Origin: an uncultured Bacteroidales bacterium
GTDB lineage: Bacteria; Bacteroidota; Bacteroidia; Bacteroidales; Paludibacteraceae
DNA: 64,000 nucleotides
Reading direction: 5' to 3'
NCBI GenBank assembly: GCA_902792535.1
Contig: CADAZU010000001.1
Span: forward strand, 62,001 to 126,000
Below, piece after piece: positions 1-6,892 of the stretch (positions within the stretch are counted from its first letter, which is position 1; each line of letters begins with the position of its first letter). A program made the position numbers and the translations under genes. The notes beneath the pieces were generated by a model. It saw nothing but the letters and a program-made list of their open reading frames with translations, was not told the DNA's origin and did not search any database.

Positions 1-5
1 GTTGG

Positions 6-161
6 TTAGAAGATACCGACGCGTTCATCGTACATGCCGCAGGAGCAGACGCTTTGGTAGGTGATGATCTGCTTGGTCTTGACGCAGAACATCTGTCCTC
101 GGAGGTCATCCGTCCGCTGGTTCATGCACATCATGCAGTATCTCGGTTTCTTGTTTGGCAT
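6..161 (-). CDS. Small Cys-rich zinc-binding phage protein
   Basis: This 51-residue reading frame starts at ATG 161, three bases after the stop of the gene before it, and ends in TAA at position 6. It has a Cys-x2-Cys pair at residues 9 and 12, a Cys at 26 and Cys-x-Cys at 39 and 41, a pattern typical of a small zinc ribbon. The rest is basic (PNKKPRY start). It is the last visible gene of the leftward early operon. I do not recognise a family; a nucleic-acid or protein-binding zinc protein is an inference from the cysteines alone. Confidence 0.6.
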   Translation of the reverse strand: MPNKKPRYCMMCMNQRTDDLRGQMFCVKTKQIITYQSVCSCGMYDERVGIF

Positions 162-163
162 AG

Positions 164-610
164 TTACGCTCCTTTGTTTTGGATATCGGTTGCAAAGCGG
201 TTCTTTACCTCTTTGGTGAACTCTTCAAGCACCTTTGCGCCTTCAGCGTCTTTGAACACAAGGACGATGGACGTAGGATAGATGATGCCCTCTTTTGCGA
301 GATCGGGAACGCACCTGCCGTTGTAGAGATCAACGCCTTTCTTGTGCTCTTCTTTGAGTGCGCTCAAGACGATACCGTGAACAGGGGCGTTATCTCTCGT
401 CAGCGAGGCATCCATGATGGAGAGCAGTACCTTGCCATCGCCGAAGATGACGTTGATGTGTCCGTTCTCGTCGCGAACGATGGTGTCATTGCCCTTGTTC
501 TCTTTGTAGTACCGCTCGTACTCGTTTTTCATTTGCCGAAACGGAGCCAGTTCGGATTTCAGTTCTGCATTCTCTTTTTGCAGTCTCTCGATGATTTCTT
601 CGTTGGTCAT
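164..610 (-). CDS. Hypothetical early phage protein with N-terminal coiled coil
   Basis: A 148-residue protein. The ATG at 610 is chosen over an upstream in-frame start because AAAGGA lies a few bases before it and the upstream extension overlaps the previous gene. Residues 2-40 (TNEEIIERLQKENAELKSEL) form a clear coiled coil. The remaining part is a mixed alpha/beta domain with the stretch GHINVIFGDGKVLLS and no recognisable catalytic motif. It is a member of the tightly packed leftward early operon. Function unknown. Confidence 0.65.
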   Translation of the reverse strand: MTNEEIIERLQKENAELKSELAPFRQMKNEYERYYKENKGNDTIVRDENGHINVIFGDGKVLLSIMDASLTRDNAPVHGIVLSALKEEHKKGVDLYNGRCVPDLAKEGIIYPTSIVLVFKDAEGAKVLEEFTKEVKNRFATDIQNKGA

Positions 611-623
611 AATTAGTCCTTTC

Positions 624-1013
624 TTAAATTGGAGTTGTGCCTCCGTTGTCAAATTGTTGGTAGAACGGGTTGTCGATCTCAAAGCGGTTCACGTCTTTTC
701 TCTCGATACCGAGCGAGCGAAACACCTCATCAGCGTCCACCACCAACTTGACGGTGATAGTTGTCGGCTCTTTCGCTTTCTTTTTCTGCTCTTCCTCTTT
801 CTCCTTGTACTCATTGAGTTTCTTTTGCGCCTTTTGGTAGTCGCGTGGCAAAAACAGCCCGTACGACCATACGACGATCAGCAGCAGCGTCATCCATGCG
901 CCGTGCCCGGTGTACAGGTAGAGGAACACCGCCGCAGCGATGATAGCCAAATCCACGATGGCGCATAATATCATGCCTGCCAGTTCTAATGCTTTCAAAT
1001 CTAATGGTTTCAT
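624..1013 (-). CDS. Small membrane protein of the early operon
   Basis: A 129-residue protein with two hydrophobic segments, about residues 12-34 and 38-54, followed by a strongly charged coiled coil at 58-82 rich in Lys and Glu, and a C-terminal globular piece (TITVKLVVDADEVFRSLGI). The layout predicts two inner-membrane helices with the coiled coil and C-terminus in the cytoplasm. No family recognised. It lies between the coiled-coil protein at 164-610 and a DUF551-like gene in the same operon. Confidence 0.6.
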   Translation of the reverse strand: MKPLDLKALELAGMILCAIVDLAIIAAAVFLYLYTGHGAWMTLLLIVVWSYGLFLPRDYQKAQKKLNEYKEKEEEQKKKAKEPTTITVKLVVDADEVFRSLGIERKDVNRFEIDNPFYQQFDNGGTTPI

Positions 1014-1025
1014 ATTATAATCTCC

Positions 1026-1448
1026 TTATTCTAAAATAGTCATCCATTCTGTGACGTTGTAGATCACTTTGTCACGTGACCATTGGACGTGACTGCCTGA
1101 TAGCGTGATCGGGCAAAAGATATTATCGCCGTTCTCTTTGCCGAGGAACATTGCCGACATATAGGCTTTCTGCTCTCTGCCGAACCTGATAAAAACCTGC
1201 TGACCAACTTTCGGGAGATCGAAATTGACACTCACCCATTTCGGTGCGTTCTTTACCAGCCGAAACGCCATTCGGAAAATATCGCGTTCGTTCTGCGCCT
1301 TTCGTACTTGGTGCTTGAGGTCTTCGATCTCATCGTCGCGGTCTCTGTTTTCGCGCTCGAACTTTGCGCCTTGTATGAAGACCGATTGCAACTCTTCAAA
1401 GCCGGGGAATATCTCTTTGGCTATCGCTTCAATATATTCGTCTGTCAT
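1026..1448 (-). CDS. DUF551-like phage protein
   Basis: A 140-residue protein. The C-terminal half (about 69-140) has the hallmarks of DUF551: WVSVNFDLPKVGQQV near its start and VTEWMTILE at the end, matching the family pattern W-[IV]-S-V...LP..G..V...W. The N-terminal half is charged and coiled coil-like. DUF551 proteins are common small phage genes with no known activity. A second, more diverged DUF551-like gene lies at 3934-4404 in this operon, so the module may have been duplicated or acquired twice. Confidence 0.7.
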   Translation of the reverse strand: MTDEYIEAIAKEIFPGFEELQSVFIQGAKFERENRDRDDEIEDLKHQVRKAQNERDIFRMAFRLVKNAPKWVSVNFDLPKVGQQVFIRFGREQKAYMSAMFLGKENGDNIFCPITLSGSHVQWSRDKVIYNVTEWMTILE

Positions 1449-1451
1449 AAT

Positions 1452-1694
1452 TTATTTCTTTTTAGTGTCGATATATGCTATTGCGAAGAGGAACGCAGCC
1501 GTGAGCAGGATCATCGACCATAGCCATGCGTTCGTGACGGACTTGGTTGCCTCGGTGCAGACCCTGCATACCTCGATATTGCGGTCAAAGGACGCGAGCA
1601 ATGCGCTGTGGAGCGTGTCTGCGTACTCTCTGTAAATGTCGATCGTCTCATTCAGTTTGACGATGTGTAAACTGTCTAATTCAGCCTGTGTCAT
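1452..1694 (-). CDS. Small single-pass membrane protein
   Basis: An 80-residue protein with a soluble, partly helical N-terminal part and one hydrophobic segment near residues 56-74 (LWSMILLTAAFLFAIAYID), ending in a basic tail DTKKK. The positive C-terminus suggests N-out, C-in topology. It contains two Cys (VCRVC) before the membrane segment. No family recognised. It lies 3 bp upstream of the DUF551-like gene at 1026-1448. Confidence 0.55.
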   Translation of the reverse strand: MTQAELDSLHIVKLNETIDIYREYADTLHSALLASFDRNIEVCRVCTEATKSVTNAWLWSMILLTAAFLFAIAYIDTKKK

Positions 1695-1732
1695 AGTGGT
1701 CTCAAAAAGTTAGTTATGATTTTATGGCATAA

Positions 1733-1769
1733 AAGGTTAACCTTCTTCTGGAAAAACATTAACCTTCTT
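1733..1769. promoter_or_regulatory. Operator-like palindrome and direct repeat
   Basis: AAGGTTAACCTT is a perfect 12-bp palindrome at 1733-1744. TTAACCTTCTT occurs at 1737 and again at 1759, that is 22 bp or two helical turns apart. This 87-bp gap is one of the widest breaks in the early operon. A regulator site or internal promoter is inferred; no TAnnTTTG box is seen here. Confidence 0.35.
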
Positions 1770-1781
1770 TGCTATAGGGGG

Positions 1782-1928
1782 TTAATCGTCTTCGGCAGGG
1801 TCGGACTTCGGGAGCATTGGTCTGCACCGCCGCTGCCATTCGGGATTGACGTAATAATCGTTATAGCCGTCGTAATCCTCGGGTCGCTTGTAGTTATCTA
1901 CCCGCCCGTCGATGATGTGCATACTCAT
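1782..1928 (-). CDS. Small hypothetical early protein
   Basis: A 48-residue acidic, Tyr-rich protein (KRPEDYDGYNDYYVNPEWQRR). The ATG at 1928 overlaps the TGA of the preceding gene in an ATGA junction, which indicates translational coupling; a second Met two codons later is possible. No family recognised. It is the last gene before the operator-like gap at 1733-1769. Confidence 0.5.
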   Translation of the reverse strand: MSMHIIDGRVDNYKRPEDYDGYNDYYVNPEWQRRCRPMLPKSDPAEDD

Positions 1929-2419
1929 TGCGCCCTCCTCTCTGCAAAATGGCGTTTCAGCCCGGTCATCTGCCGCTCTTTGCCTGCCTTGGTCACTTCG
2001 CCGCGCTTGCGGACGTTCACACCCAGTTCTTTGAGCGTTCGGAGCAAGCACATGCGCGACACCCCGAACCGTGCCTGTATCTGCGCCATCGGCTCGCGAT
2101 GGTAGGCGGTGATGAGGTACATGCGCTCAACGGGGGTCAGTCTCTCAAGGAACGACACCGTACCGCGTTTGCGTCTCGGCTGTGCCTGCGGCTCTTGCTG
2201 CGCAACGGGCTTGGTTTCAACGATCGACTGCGGCTCTTTCACCGGCTCGGTCGTGGGAGCGTCCACCGTCGGGGCTTTGAGCACGGGCTTGGCGGGCTTG
2301 CGTCTGCCGAAAGCCGTACACGCAGGGCGGTCGGTGCGTACCTCGCGGAAATGCTTATCGCAGAAACCTACGCAAGCACAAACGCCGTTAATATGTCTGC
2401 AATCGCCGCAATAGTCCAT
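1925..2419 (-). CDS. Zinc-finger and helix-turn-helix protein
   Basis: A 164-residue protein with three parts. Residues 1-35 hold six cysteines (positions 4, 7, 14, 16, 20 and 34), consistent with zinc binding. Residues 40-85 are a Pro/Ala/Lys-rich linker. Residues 88-150 form a helix-turn-helix-like domain (TPVERMYLITAYHREPMAQI then FGVSRMCLLRTLKELGV). It overlaps both neighbours by ATGA junctions, so it is translated with them. A sequence-specific DNA-binding role, perhaps regulating phage genes, is inferred from the HTH; no clear regulator family could be named. Confidence 0.6.
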   Translation of the reverse strand: MDYCGDCRHINGVCACVGFCDKHFREVRTDRPACTAFGRRKPAKPVLKAPTVDAPTTEPVKEPQSIVETKPVAQQEPQAQPRRKRGTVSFLERLTPVERMYLITAYHREPMAQIQARFGVSRMCLLRTLKELGVNVRKRGEVTKAGKERQMTGLKRHFAERRAQ

Positions 2420-2745
2420 CAGAATGCCGTTTCAAAATACGCCGAGTCGTTGTCGGCTGCGTCCGTCAGTTCGATCGGTATCTCATCACCGTCGGGCTTG
2501 ATGCCCTGGTACTGGGGAGCGGGCAGGATCTCTTCTGTCTCAATGAAGACCGCCACACCGAGCAGGCGCAGTTCTTTGATGTACCGCTGCGCGTCACTCT
2601 TGGGGCTGTACCCGCCGCCACGCGGAACGAAACAACGCATCACGTTCGCAATGCCGTTGAAATAGGCTCTGACGAGTATCGTCCCGTCCGGCACTTGCGC
2701 GTGCATCCCGTCGAACAAAAGTATGTCATGTAGTTTGCTTTCCAT
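2419..2745 (-). CDS. Hypothetical early phage protein
   Basis: A 108-residue protein with a beta-rich N-terminal half (DGTILVRAYFNGIANVMRCF) and an acidic C-terminus. No known motif, signal peptide or membrane segment. Its stop overlaps the start of the zinc-finger/HTH gene (ATGA), so the two are probably translated together. Confidence 0.5.
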   Translation of the reverse strand: MESKLHDILLFDGMHAQVPDGTILVRAYFNGIANVMRCFVPRGGGYSPKSDAQRYIKELRLLGVAVFIETEEILPAPQYQGIKPDGDEIPIELTDAADNDSAYFETAF

Positions 2746-2761
2746 ATAGGGGTGTTTTTTA

Positions 2762-3400
2762 TTATAACCAAGATTTCTTGTTTACTATTCGTGATACGGT
2801 TTGTTGTGTAACTCCATAATCTGATGCTATATCAACCTGCCTTCGATGAGTGCTTCTATACTCTTTGCGTATTTGCTCAACTTCATCTATGTGCAGGTGA
2901 GTATTTGAACTGTTCCTGTTGTTTACCTTAACGGGTACAAATCGGCAGTTTTCAGGGCAATAGTTGCCATCGTTATTTATCCGATCGAGCGTTAGTCCTC
3001 GCTGATAGCCATGCGCAATAGCCCAGTCCACAAAAACGGTAGGATCTTTCCACTCCTCGCATATAGAAATACCACGCTCACCATATCTATGATACCTTTT
3101 ATCAGTACGTCTATTGCATCTTCCTCGCATACTTTTCCAAACATTGTAAATATGCCGCAAGTTAGGATCTTTGCTAAACTCATGCTTTTTGTGCTGCCCT
3201 AAAATACGCTCCTTATTTTCTGTTTCGAGACAACCGCAACTTTGAGTAGTACCATAGCGCAAAGAATATCCGAGAACATCTGAATAGTTGCCGCAGTCGC
3301 ATTTGCACCGCCAAACGATATGCTTACGTCTGCGTTCAGGAAGTTGCTCTATTACTACGAGCCTGCCAAATCGTTGCCCTGTAATGTCAATCGTCTGCAT
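2762..3400 (-). CDS. HNH homing-type endonuclease with zinc ribbon and HTH
   Basis: A 212-residue protein with the usual order of free-standing phage homing endonucleases. Residues 1-60 match the N-terminal zinc-ribbon type domain (GQRFGRLVVIEQ, then CKCDCGN and SCGCLE). Residues 80-160 carry the HNH-like core (YNVWKSMRGRCNRR, YGERGISICEEW, LTLDRINNDGNYCPENCRFV). Residues 170-212 form a helix-turn-helix (QVDIASDYGVTQQTVSRIV) likely to bind the target DNA. Such genes spread by cutting alleles that lack them. It has short intergenic gaps on both sides, unlike its neighbours with overlaps, which fits an inserted gene. Confidence 0.8.
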   Translation of the reverse strand: MQTIDITGQRFGRLVVIEQLPERRRKHIVWRCKCDCGNYSDVLGYSLRYGTTQSCGCLETENKERILGQHKKHEFSKDPNLRHIYNVWKSMRGRCNRRTDKRYHRYGERGISICEEWKDPTVFVDWAIAHGYQRGLTLDRINNDGNYCPENCRFVPVKVNNRNSSNTHLHIDEVEQIRKEYRSTHRRQVDIASDYGVTQQTVSRIVNKKSWL

Positions 3401-3447
3401 ACGTACCTCCTTTTGGCGAGTATATCGCCTTGCCGTTTAATGGTTTG

Positions 3448-3723
3448 TTAGTCTGCGTTGTGTTCATCGAGTCTTCTTTTTAGTCGTTGGGTTTTGTATT
3501 CTATTTGGAGTGCGACCGCGTTCTTACCGTATATGATCGCGAGTTGCTGCATCATAATGGTCACGTCGGCGATCTCCTCAATGATGTCATCTACTGTTGT
3601 ACGTCCCCGATCGAATTTCATCAGGGCGTTGGTCAGTTCTGCCATTTCTTCGATGGCGATCCTGCGCTGGTGCTCAACACCTTTCTCTTGTATCGCACGT
3701 TTGTATATCTCTTCAGCGTTCAT
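3448..3723 (-). CDS. MazG-like nucleotide pyrophosphohydrolase
   Basis: A 91-residue, all-helical protein with the MazG-fold metal-binding pattern: EEMAEL in the first helix pair and EEIADV in the second, which supply the acidic residues that bind magnesium. It is about the size of single-domain phage MazG-like proteins, which hydrolyse (d)NTPs or lower alarmone levels. The ATG at 3723 is used because a TTG three codons earlier falls in the stop region of the previous gene. Substrate cannot be told from the sequence. Confidence 0.65.
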   Translation of the reverse strand: MNAEEIYKRAIQEKGVEHQRRIAIEEMAELTNALMKFDRGRTTVDDIIEEIADVTIMMQQLAIIYGKNAVALQIEYKTQRLKRRLDEHNAD

Positions 3724-3724
3724 C

Positions 3725-3931
3725 TTATTCAAAAGCGTCGTTAGTTATTTCAAAATTCAGGAACTGCAAGCGGAAAAGCCAATTTTCAGCCATTTCGGGC
3801 TTCTCTATTACGAGTGTCGGGAGAAGGCAGAAACTATCATACCACTTAATCAGTTTGATACCTACATACGTGCCAATCAAGAACTTCACTTCACCGTACA
3901 CCACGCGAGACCAGTTTGCATCGTATTCCAT
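3725..3931 (-). CDS. Small hypothetical early protein
   Basis: A 68-residue protein starting MEYDANWSRVVYGEV. The ATG at 3931 follows the TGA of the preceding gene by two bases, which is preferred to an ATG nine codons upstream that would overlap it. It is beta-rich and aromatic with no recognised motif, and its stop is one base from the start of the MazG-like gene. Confidence 0.45.
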   Translation of the reverse strand: MEYDANWSRVVYGEVKFLIGTYVGIKLIKWYDSFCLLPTLVIEKPEMAENWLFRLQFLNFEITNDAFE

Positions 3932-3933
3932 AA

Positions 3934-4404
3934 TCAGTCCTTCGGAATTTTCATCCATTCAACTACTTTGTACGGCAAAACGGACTCGCCTGCGATCTCG
4001 CCAAGGCACATGAACCATGTGTCGATCTGATAGGAGTACCAAGCCGTTACGTAATCGCATTTTTCGGTCTTTGCCAGTACCTCAATCGAGATACCGTCTG
4101 TAAAACCATTTGCGTCCTTACGTAAGTCCGGCTTGCGCTCATCGGCTTTCACCCACGGGTGACGGAGTTCGTAAATCTTGTTACGCTGCTGATGGCACAA
4201 CTCATTGACGTTCGCGAGGGCTTTTTCGAGATCGTTCACCTCTTTGTCACGGCTGTGCGCACCGGCTACATGTGCCTCAACGATCGGTCGTTCATGCACA
4301 GGGTGCGGAGTGTCTTCGCCGTTCAGCAACTGCTCGCGGTGGTACTCATCGTATCCTTCTGTCAGATAGACGAGCGCGTTATGTCTCATTTGCTCTTCAG
4401 TCAT
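3934..4404 (-). CDS. Diverged DUF551-like phage protein
   Basis: A 156-residue protein. The C-terminal part (about 85-156) has the DUF551 layout: HPWVKADERKPDL at the start, a central YSYQIDTWF stretch and VVEWMKIPKD at the end. The N-terminal part is helical and charged. The ATG at 4404 is chosen because the longer frame upstream is only the antisense-like read-through of the previous gene. It is the second DUF551-like gene of the operon (see 1026-1448). Function unknown. Confidence 0.6.
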   Translation of the reverse strand: MTEEQMRHNALVYLTEGYDEYHREQLLNGEDTPHPVHERPIVEAHVAGAHSRDKEVNDLEKALANVNELCHQQRNKIYELRHPWVKADERKPDLRKDANGFTDGISIEVLAKTEKCDYVTAWYSYQIDTWFMCLGEIAGESVLPYKVVEWMKIPKD

Positions 4405-4417
4405 AGCCGTAAGATTT

Positions 4418-4654
4418 TTACGGAGCGGGTTGCTCGGTTGCAAAAACAAGGTTACGCCACTCGATATCCAAGTTCGTCCAATAGTCCTGCCCTTGCGGGG
4501 TCTTCGCCCAGTCAAAGCCAGCCGATACCCATACCTCGACGCGGTTACGTTGCATGATGTCCTCGACCAGCGCGTGATGGTCATTGAGCGCGTTCTGCGC
4601 GTAACTCTCATGCGCATTGTGCGCTTTCAGGAACTCAATAAATTTCTGTTTCAT
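4418..4654 (-). CDS. Small hypothetical phage protein
   Basis: A 78-residue protein beginning MKQKFIEFLKAHNAHESY with a central VSAGFDWAKTPQGQDYW. Short proteins with an F-[DE]-W..T..G..YW core recur in phage early regions, but no function is known. No signal peptide or membrane segment. It lies between two other small early genes. Confidence 0.55.
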   Translation of the reverse strand: MKQKFIEFLKAHNAHESYAQNALNDHHALVEDIMQRNRVEVWVSAGFDWAKTPQGQDYWTNLDIEWRNLVFATEQPAP

Positions 4655-4660
4655 AATATA

Positions 4661-5029
4661 TCATTCAAATAAAAATCTGTCATCAAACTTGCCTTTCGCG
4701 AGACTGCCTGCGATCACCATGTTTTTGATAATGTTATTGTAGCCGCCTACGCGCAACTGCCTTTTGGCTACCTCTGCCATCTTCTGCTCAAGCGGCAGAT
4801 CGGGAGGTATCACTACGCCGCAGACTATCTCACAAAGGAAGTACCTGTCAACGTCCGGCATACGCACATCTGCCATTGCGGTCATGCTCTTATTCAAAAT
4901 AAGAAAGCCGTCGCCGTTCACCGCTACGTCAAAGATGACCAGCGGAGTGTTGAGCAGTTCTGCTATGTCGCCCGCGTAACCGCGTACCGTCTGCGTGCTC
5001 TTCAATATGCAAAAACCTTTGATACCCAT
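4661..5029 (-). CDS. Hypothetical early phage protein
   Basis: A 122-residue protein. ATG 5029 is chosen because an upstream in-frame ATG overlaps the preceding gene. It has a beta-rich N-terminal half (TPLVIFDVAVNGDGFLIL) and a helical C-terminal half with a basic centre (VAKRQLRVGGYNNIIKN). No family, signal or catalytic motif recognised. Confidence 0.5.
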   Translation of the reverse strand: MGIKGFCILKSTQTVRGYAGDIAELLNTPLVIFDVAVNGDGFLILNKSMTAMADVRMPDVDRYFLCEIVCGVVIPPDLPLEQKMAEVAKRQLRVGGYNNIIKNMVIAGSLAKGKFDDRFLFE

Positions 5030-5037
5030 AGCCGTAA

Positions 5038-5322
5038 TTATTTTTCGGCAGGAGTGTGCCACATCGCTTGTGCCTTACCAATAGCCGTAAGTGACGATAG
5101 GCTCACCTGCATATTATCTTTTAATAACTTCATCATGTCCGATGCCATGACGAACCCCACCGGGATCAGTGAGGTGTTTTCGTGCTGCAAGTCACCGAAG
5201 ATAGGAGTATCATCTATGCGCATGATGTTAATAACAAGCGCGTCCTTGCCATCTTTCGCGTAGAGACCGTATATGTAGCGGTTACGCGGAACTTTCTCAT
5301 TTGGTAGATATACTCGTATCAT
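5038..5322 (-). CDS. Hypothetical early phage protein
   Basis: A 94-residue protein starting MIRVYLPNEKVPRNRYIYG. The ATG at 5322 directly follows the stop of the zinc-ribbon gene at 5324, as at other junctions in this operon; the longer frame upstream is antisense-like and was not used. It is beta-rich in the first half and helical in the second. No family recognised. Confidence 0.5.
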   Translation of the reverse strand: MIRVYLPNEKVPRNRYIYGLYAKDGKDALVINIMRIDDTPIFGDLQHENTSLIPVGFVMASDMMKLLKDNMQVSLSSLTAIGKAQAMWHTPAEK

Positions 5323-5323
5323 A

Positions 5324-5674
5324 TCATTGCTTTTTAGATTGTGCCTTGAGACTATCAAGATACTCTTGCAAGGTCGGTATGTCGTACTGCTTGCGCTCAT
5401 CGTCGGTTAGTTCTCTTTGTTCACCGCACATAGAACATTCCATACGGGAGAGTGCTTTCGGCATCGTCGTTGTCAATCGCCAGTCGTGCTTGCCGTCATT
5501 CTGACAATCGCACTTGCTGACATTGAAATCAATCATTACGATAGTGTCTGCACGGAACTGCTTATCACAGTGCGGGCACTCGATGATGTTAATTGCTTCG
5601 TCGTGCGTATCGACATTGTGCTGCCGCCAGTCTGTTTTGCCGCCACAATAGGGGCACGTGATCATGTAACTCAT
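5324..5674 (-). CDS. Multi-zinc-ribbon phage protein
   Basis: A 116-residue protein with three Cys-x2-Cys pairs, CPYC (residues 7-10), CPHC (33-36) and CSMC (about 80-83), plus a Cys-x-Cys (KCDCQ) near residues 54-56. These could form two zinc ribbons. The C-terminus is charged and helical (LTDDERKQYDIPTLQEYLD). It is the first gene after the triple 12-bp repeat at 5681-5716, so it may have its own control. A nucleic-acid-binding role is an inference. Confidence 0.6.
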   Translation of the reverse strand: MSYMITCPYCGGKTDWRQHNVDTHDEAINIIECPHCDKQFRADTIVMIDFNVSKCDCQNDGKHDWRLTTTMPKALSRMECSMCGEQRELTDDERKQYDIPTLQEYLDSLKAQSKKQ

Positions 5675-5680
5675 AGCGTG

Positions 5681-5716
5681 AAGTTTACTATAAAGTTTAC
5701 TATAAAGTTTACTTTG
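5681..5716. repeat. Three tandem 12-bp repeats (iteron-like)
   Basis: AAGTTTACTATA occurs at 5681 and 5693 exactly, with a third partial copy (AAGTTTAC) at 5705. The array fills the gap between the ASCH gene and the multi-zinc-ribbon gene. Tandem AT-rich repeats of this size can be replication-initiator or regulator sites; which one applies is not shown by the sequence. Confidence 0.6.
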
Positions 5717-6088
5717 CTATCCAATTCGGCGACCGAGTTTGATGATGAACACGTCTTCATCGGGAGCACCCCACTCGGGTCTGCCTTTGCCTATCCCTAA
5801 CCCTGCGAACTCAAAGAGCATTGTCTGCTTGCCGCCTTGCCCCTTGTGAAAACGTACTGCGTCATATCGGCGTGCGCCATAATCACGGAGTAACTGCTGC
5901 GGCTTGTAGTATGGGGCGTTTTTCATGTTGGCGAAAATCGTGTCCCAATACTCTTTCTGTCCAAGGTTCTTATGATAGAGCAGGCGGTTGGCGTAGTACG
6001 GTCGAAAATCGCGGTACTCTTCGCTTTTGCGTCCTGCTGCTATCATGTTAAACCATTCGTGCTTGAGGCTCAAATCCAGTGCGTACAT
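5717..6088 (-). CDS. ASCH-domain protein
   Basis: A 123-residue protein whose start (ALDLSLKHEWFNMIAAGRKSEEYRDFRPYY, residues 3-32) matches the ASCH fold pattern: a beta strand, helix, then the G-x-K-x-x-E-x-R turn that forms the RNA- or modified-nucleoside-binding cleft. The C-terminal end DEDVFIIKLGRR is the closing strand. ASCH proteins are related to PUA domains, and some cleave acylated cytidines. In a phage early operon it may act on RNA or modified nucleotides; this is inference. Confidence 0.7.
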   Translation of the reverse strand: MYALDLSLKHEWFNMIAAGRKSEEYRDFRPYYANRLLYHKNLGQKEYWDTIFANMKNAPYYKPQQLLRDYGARRYDAVRFHKGQGGKQTMLFEFAGLGIGKGRPEWGAPDEDVFIIKLGRRIG

Positions 6089-6089
6089 A

Positions 6090-6464
6090 TTACGGTTCTA
6101 ATTTGATAAGTTGATCAATCACATCGCGCACTTCAGCCTGTATCTCTGCGGTAGTCCATCTGCGCTCGTTAAAGTTCGGCAGGGCTGCGGTGTAGTCGCC
6201 TGCGTGAGTATAGTCCCAGCCGATGCACCACTGACCGTCCATATCGGGGCGTGCGCTCGAAAACGTCAGACCGCCGTGACACTGTACCGGCACATCGTCG
6301 TAGAACTGACCGTGATACTTGCTTTTCTTCGGGATCGCGACATACGCACAAGGGTGCGTGCCAAACGACATGATCAGGTAGTCGTAACCGCGATAAGTGC
6401 CTTTGTCTAAAACCTCTTCAACTCGCTCGATGAGAGGGCTTATGTACTGCATCTCTTTTGCCAT
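6090..6464 (-). CDS. Conserved phage protein, first gene of the early operon
   Basis: A 124-residue protein starting MAKEMQYISPLIERVEEVL; an upstream in-frame ATG nine codons earlier is possible but less favoured. Its middle has CHGGLTFSS and WCIGWDYTHAGDY, a combination seen in a widespread phage and plasmid family whose function is unknown. It is the first gene downstream of the leftward promoter at 6519-6550, so it is probably among the earliest transcribed. Confidence 0.6.
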   Translation of the reverse strand: MAKEMQYISPLIERVEEVLDKGTYRGYDYLIMSFGTHPCAYVAIPKKSKYHGQFYDDVPVQCHGGLTFSSARPDMDGQWCIGWDYTHAGDYTAALPNFNERRWTTAEIQAEVRDVIDQLIKLEP

Positions 6465-6518
6465 AGTGCTACATTGTGTTTTACTATTCAATTAAACATT
6501 TATTTTAATTTGACGCTG

Positions 6519-6550
6519 CAAAGGTAATACAATTATTTGATATATGCAAA
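6519..6550 (-). promoter_or_regulatory. Bacteroidota-type promoter of the leftward early operon
   Basis: On the minus strand TTTG (6550-6547) is followed by exactly 20 bp and TACCTTTG (6526-6519), matching the Bacteroidota sigma-factor consensus. The -33 box is extended as TTTGCATAT, like host promoters in this window. It faces the gene ending at 6464. Confidence 0.75.
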
Positions 6551-6819
6551 TTTTTCGATAACTTTTTTGCAAAAAATTTAATTTTTTCTTTAATTTGGGC
6601 GTTTTTGGCTAAATTTTGTCGCTTTTTTTGCTCGTTTTTGTCGCTTTCTCGATCACCTTTACTGCCCGTTCTCGTGCGTATAGGTGTGTGCAATTCGTGT
6701 GTATTTTATATTAAGGTGTAGGCGCATTCTGTGCCCTTTTTTGCCTCTGATGACCGTCAAAACATGCGCTCCAAGACCTAACTTTTAAGACAAAGAAATA
6801 TCGCAATTCTTACAAGCCC

Positions 6820-6857
6820 TTTCATACCCAAAGTATGAAATATATTCTGTACCTTTG
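6820..6857 (+). promoter_or_regulatory. Rightward promoter -7 box with operator-like inverted repeat
   Basis: TACCTTTG at 6850-6857 is a perfect -7 box, but no TTTG lies 20 bp upstream. That place is taken by a perfect 8-bp inverted repeat, TTTCATAC (6820-6827) and GTATGAAA (6833-6840), with a 5-nt centre. This suggests a promoter that is controlled, or activated, by a dimeric regulator. It drives the holin and fibre block from 6893. The remainder of the 428-bp gap 6465-6892 holds only AT-rich sequence. Confidence 0.6.
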
Positions 6858-6892
6858 CGCTCGCTAAACAAAAAAAACAAGGCAAAAGTAAA

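Noticed and set aside
2762..3400. AP2-type transcription regulator
   Set aside because: The N-terminal ribbon occurs with AP2 domains too, but the core here reads as HNH type with LDRINNDGNYCPENCR.
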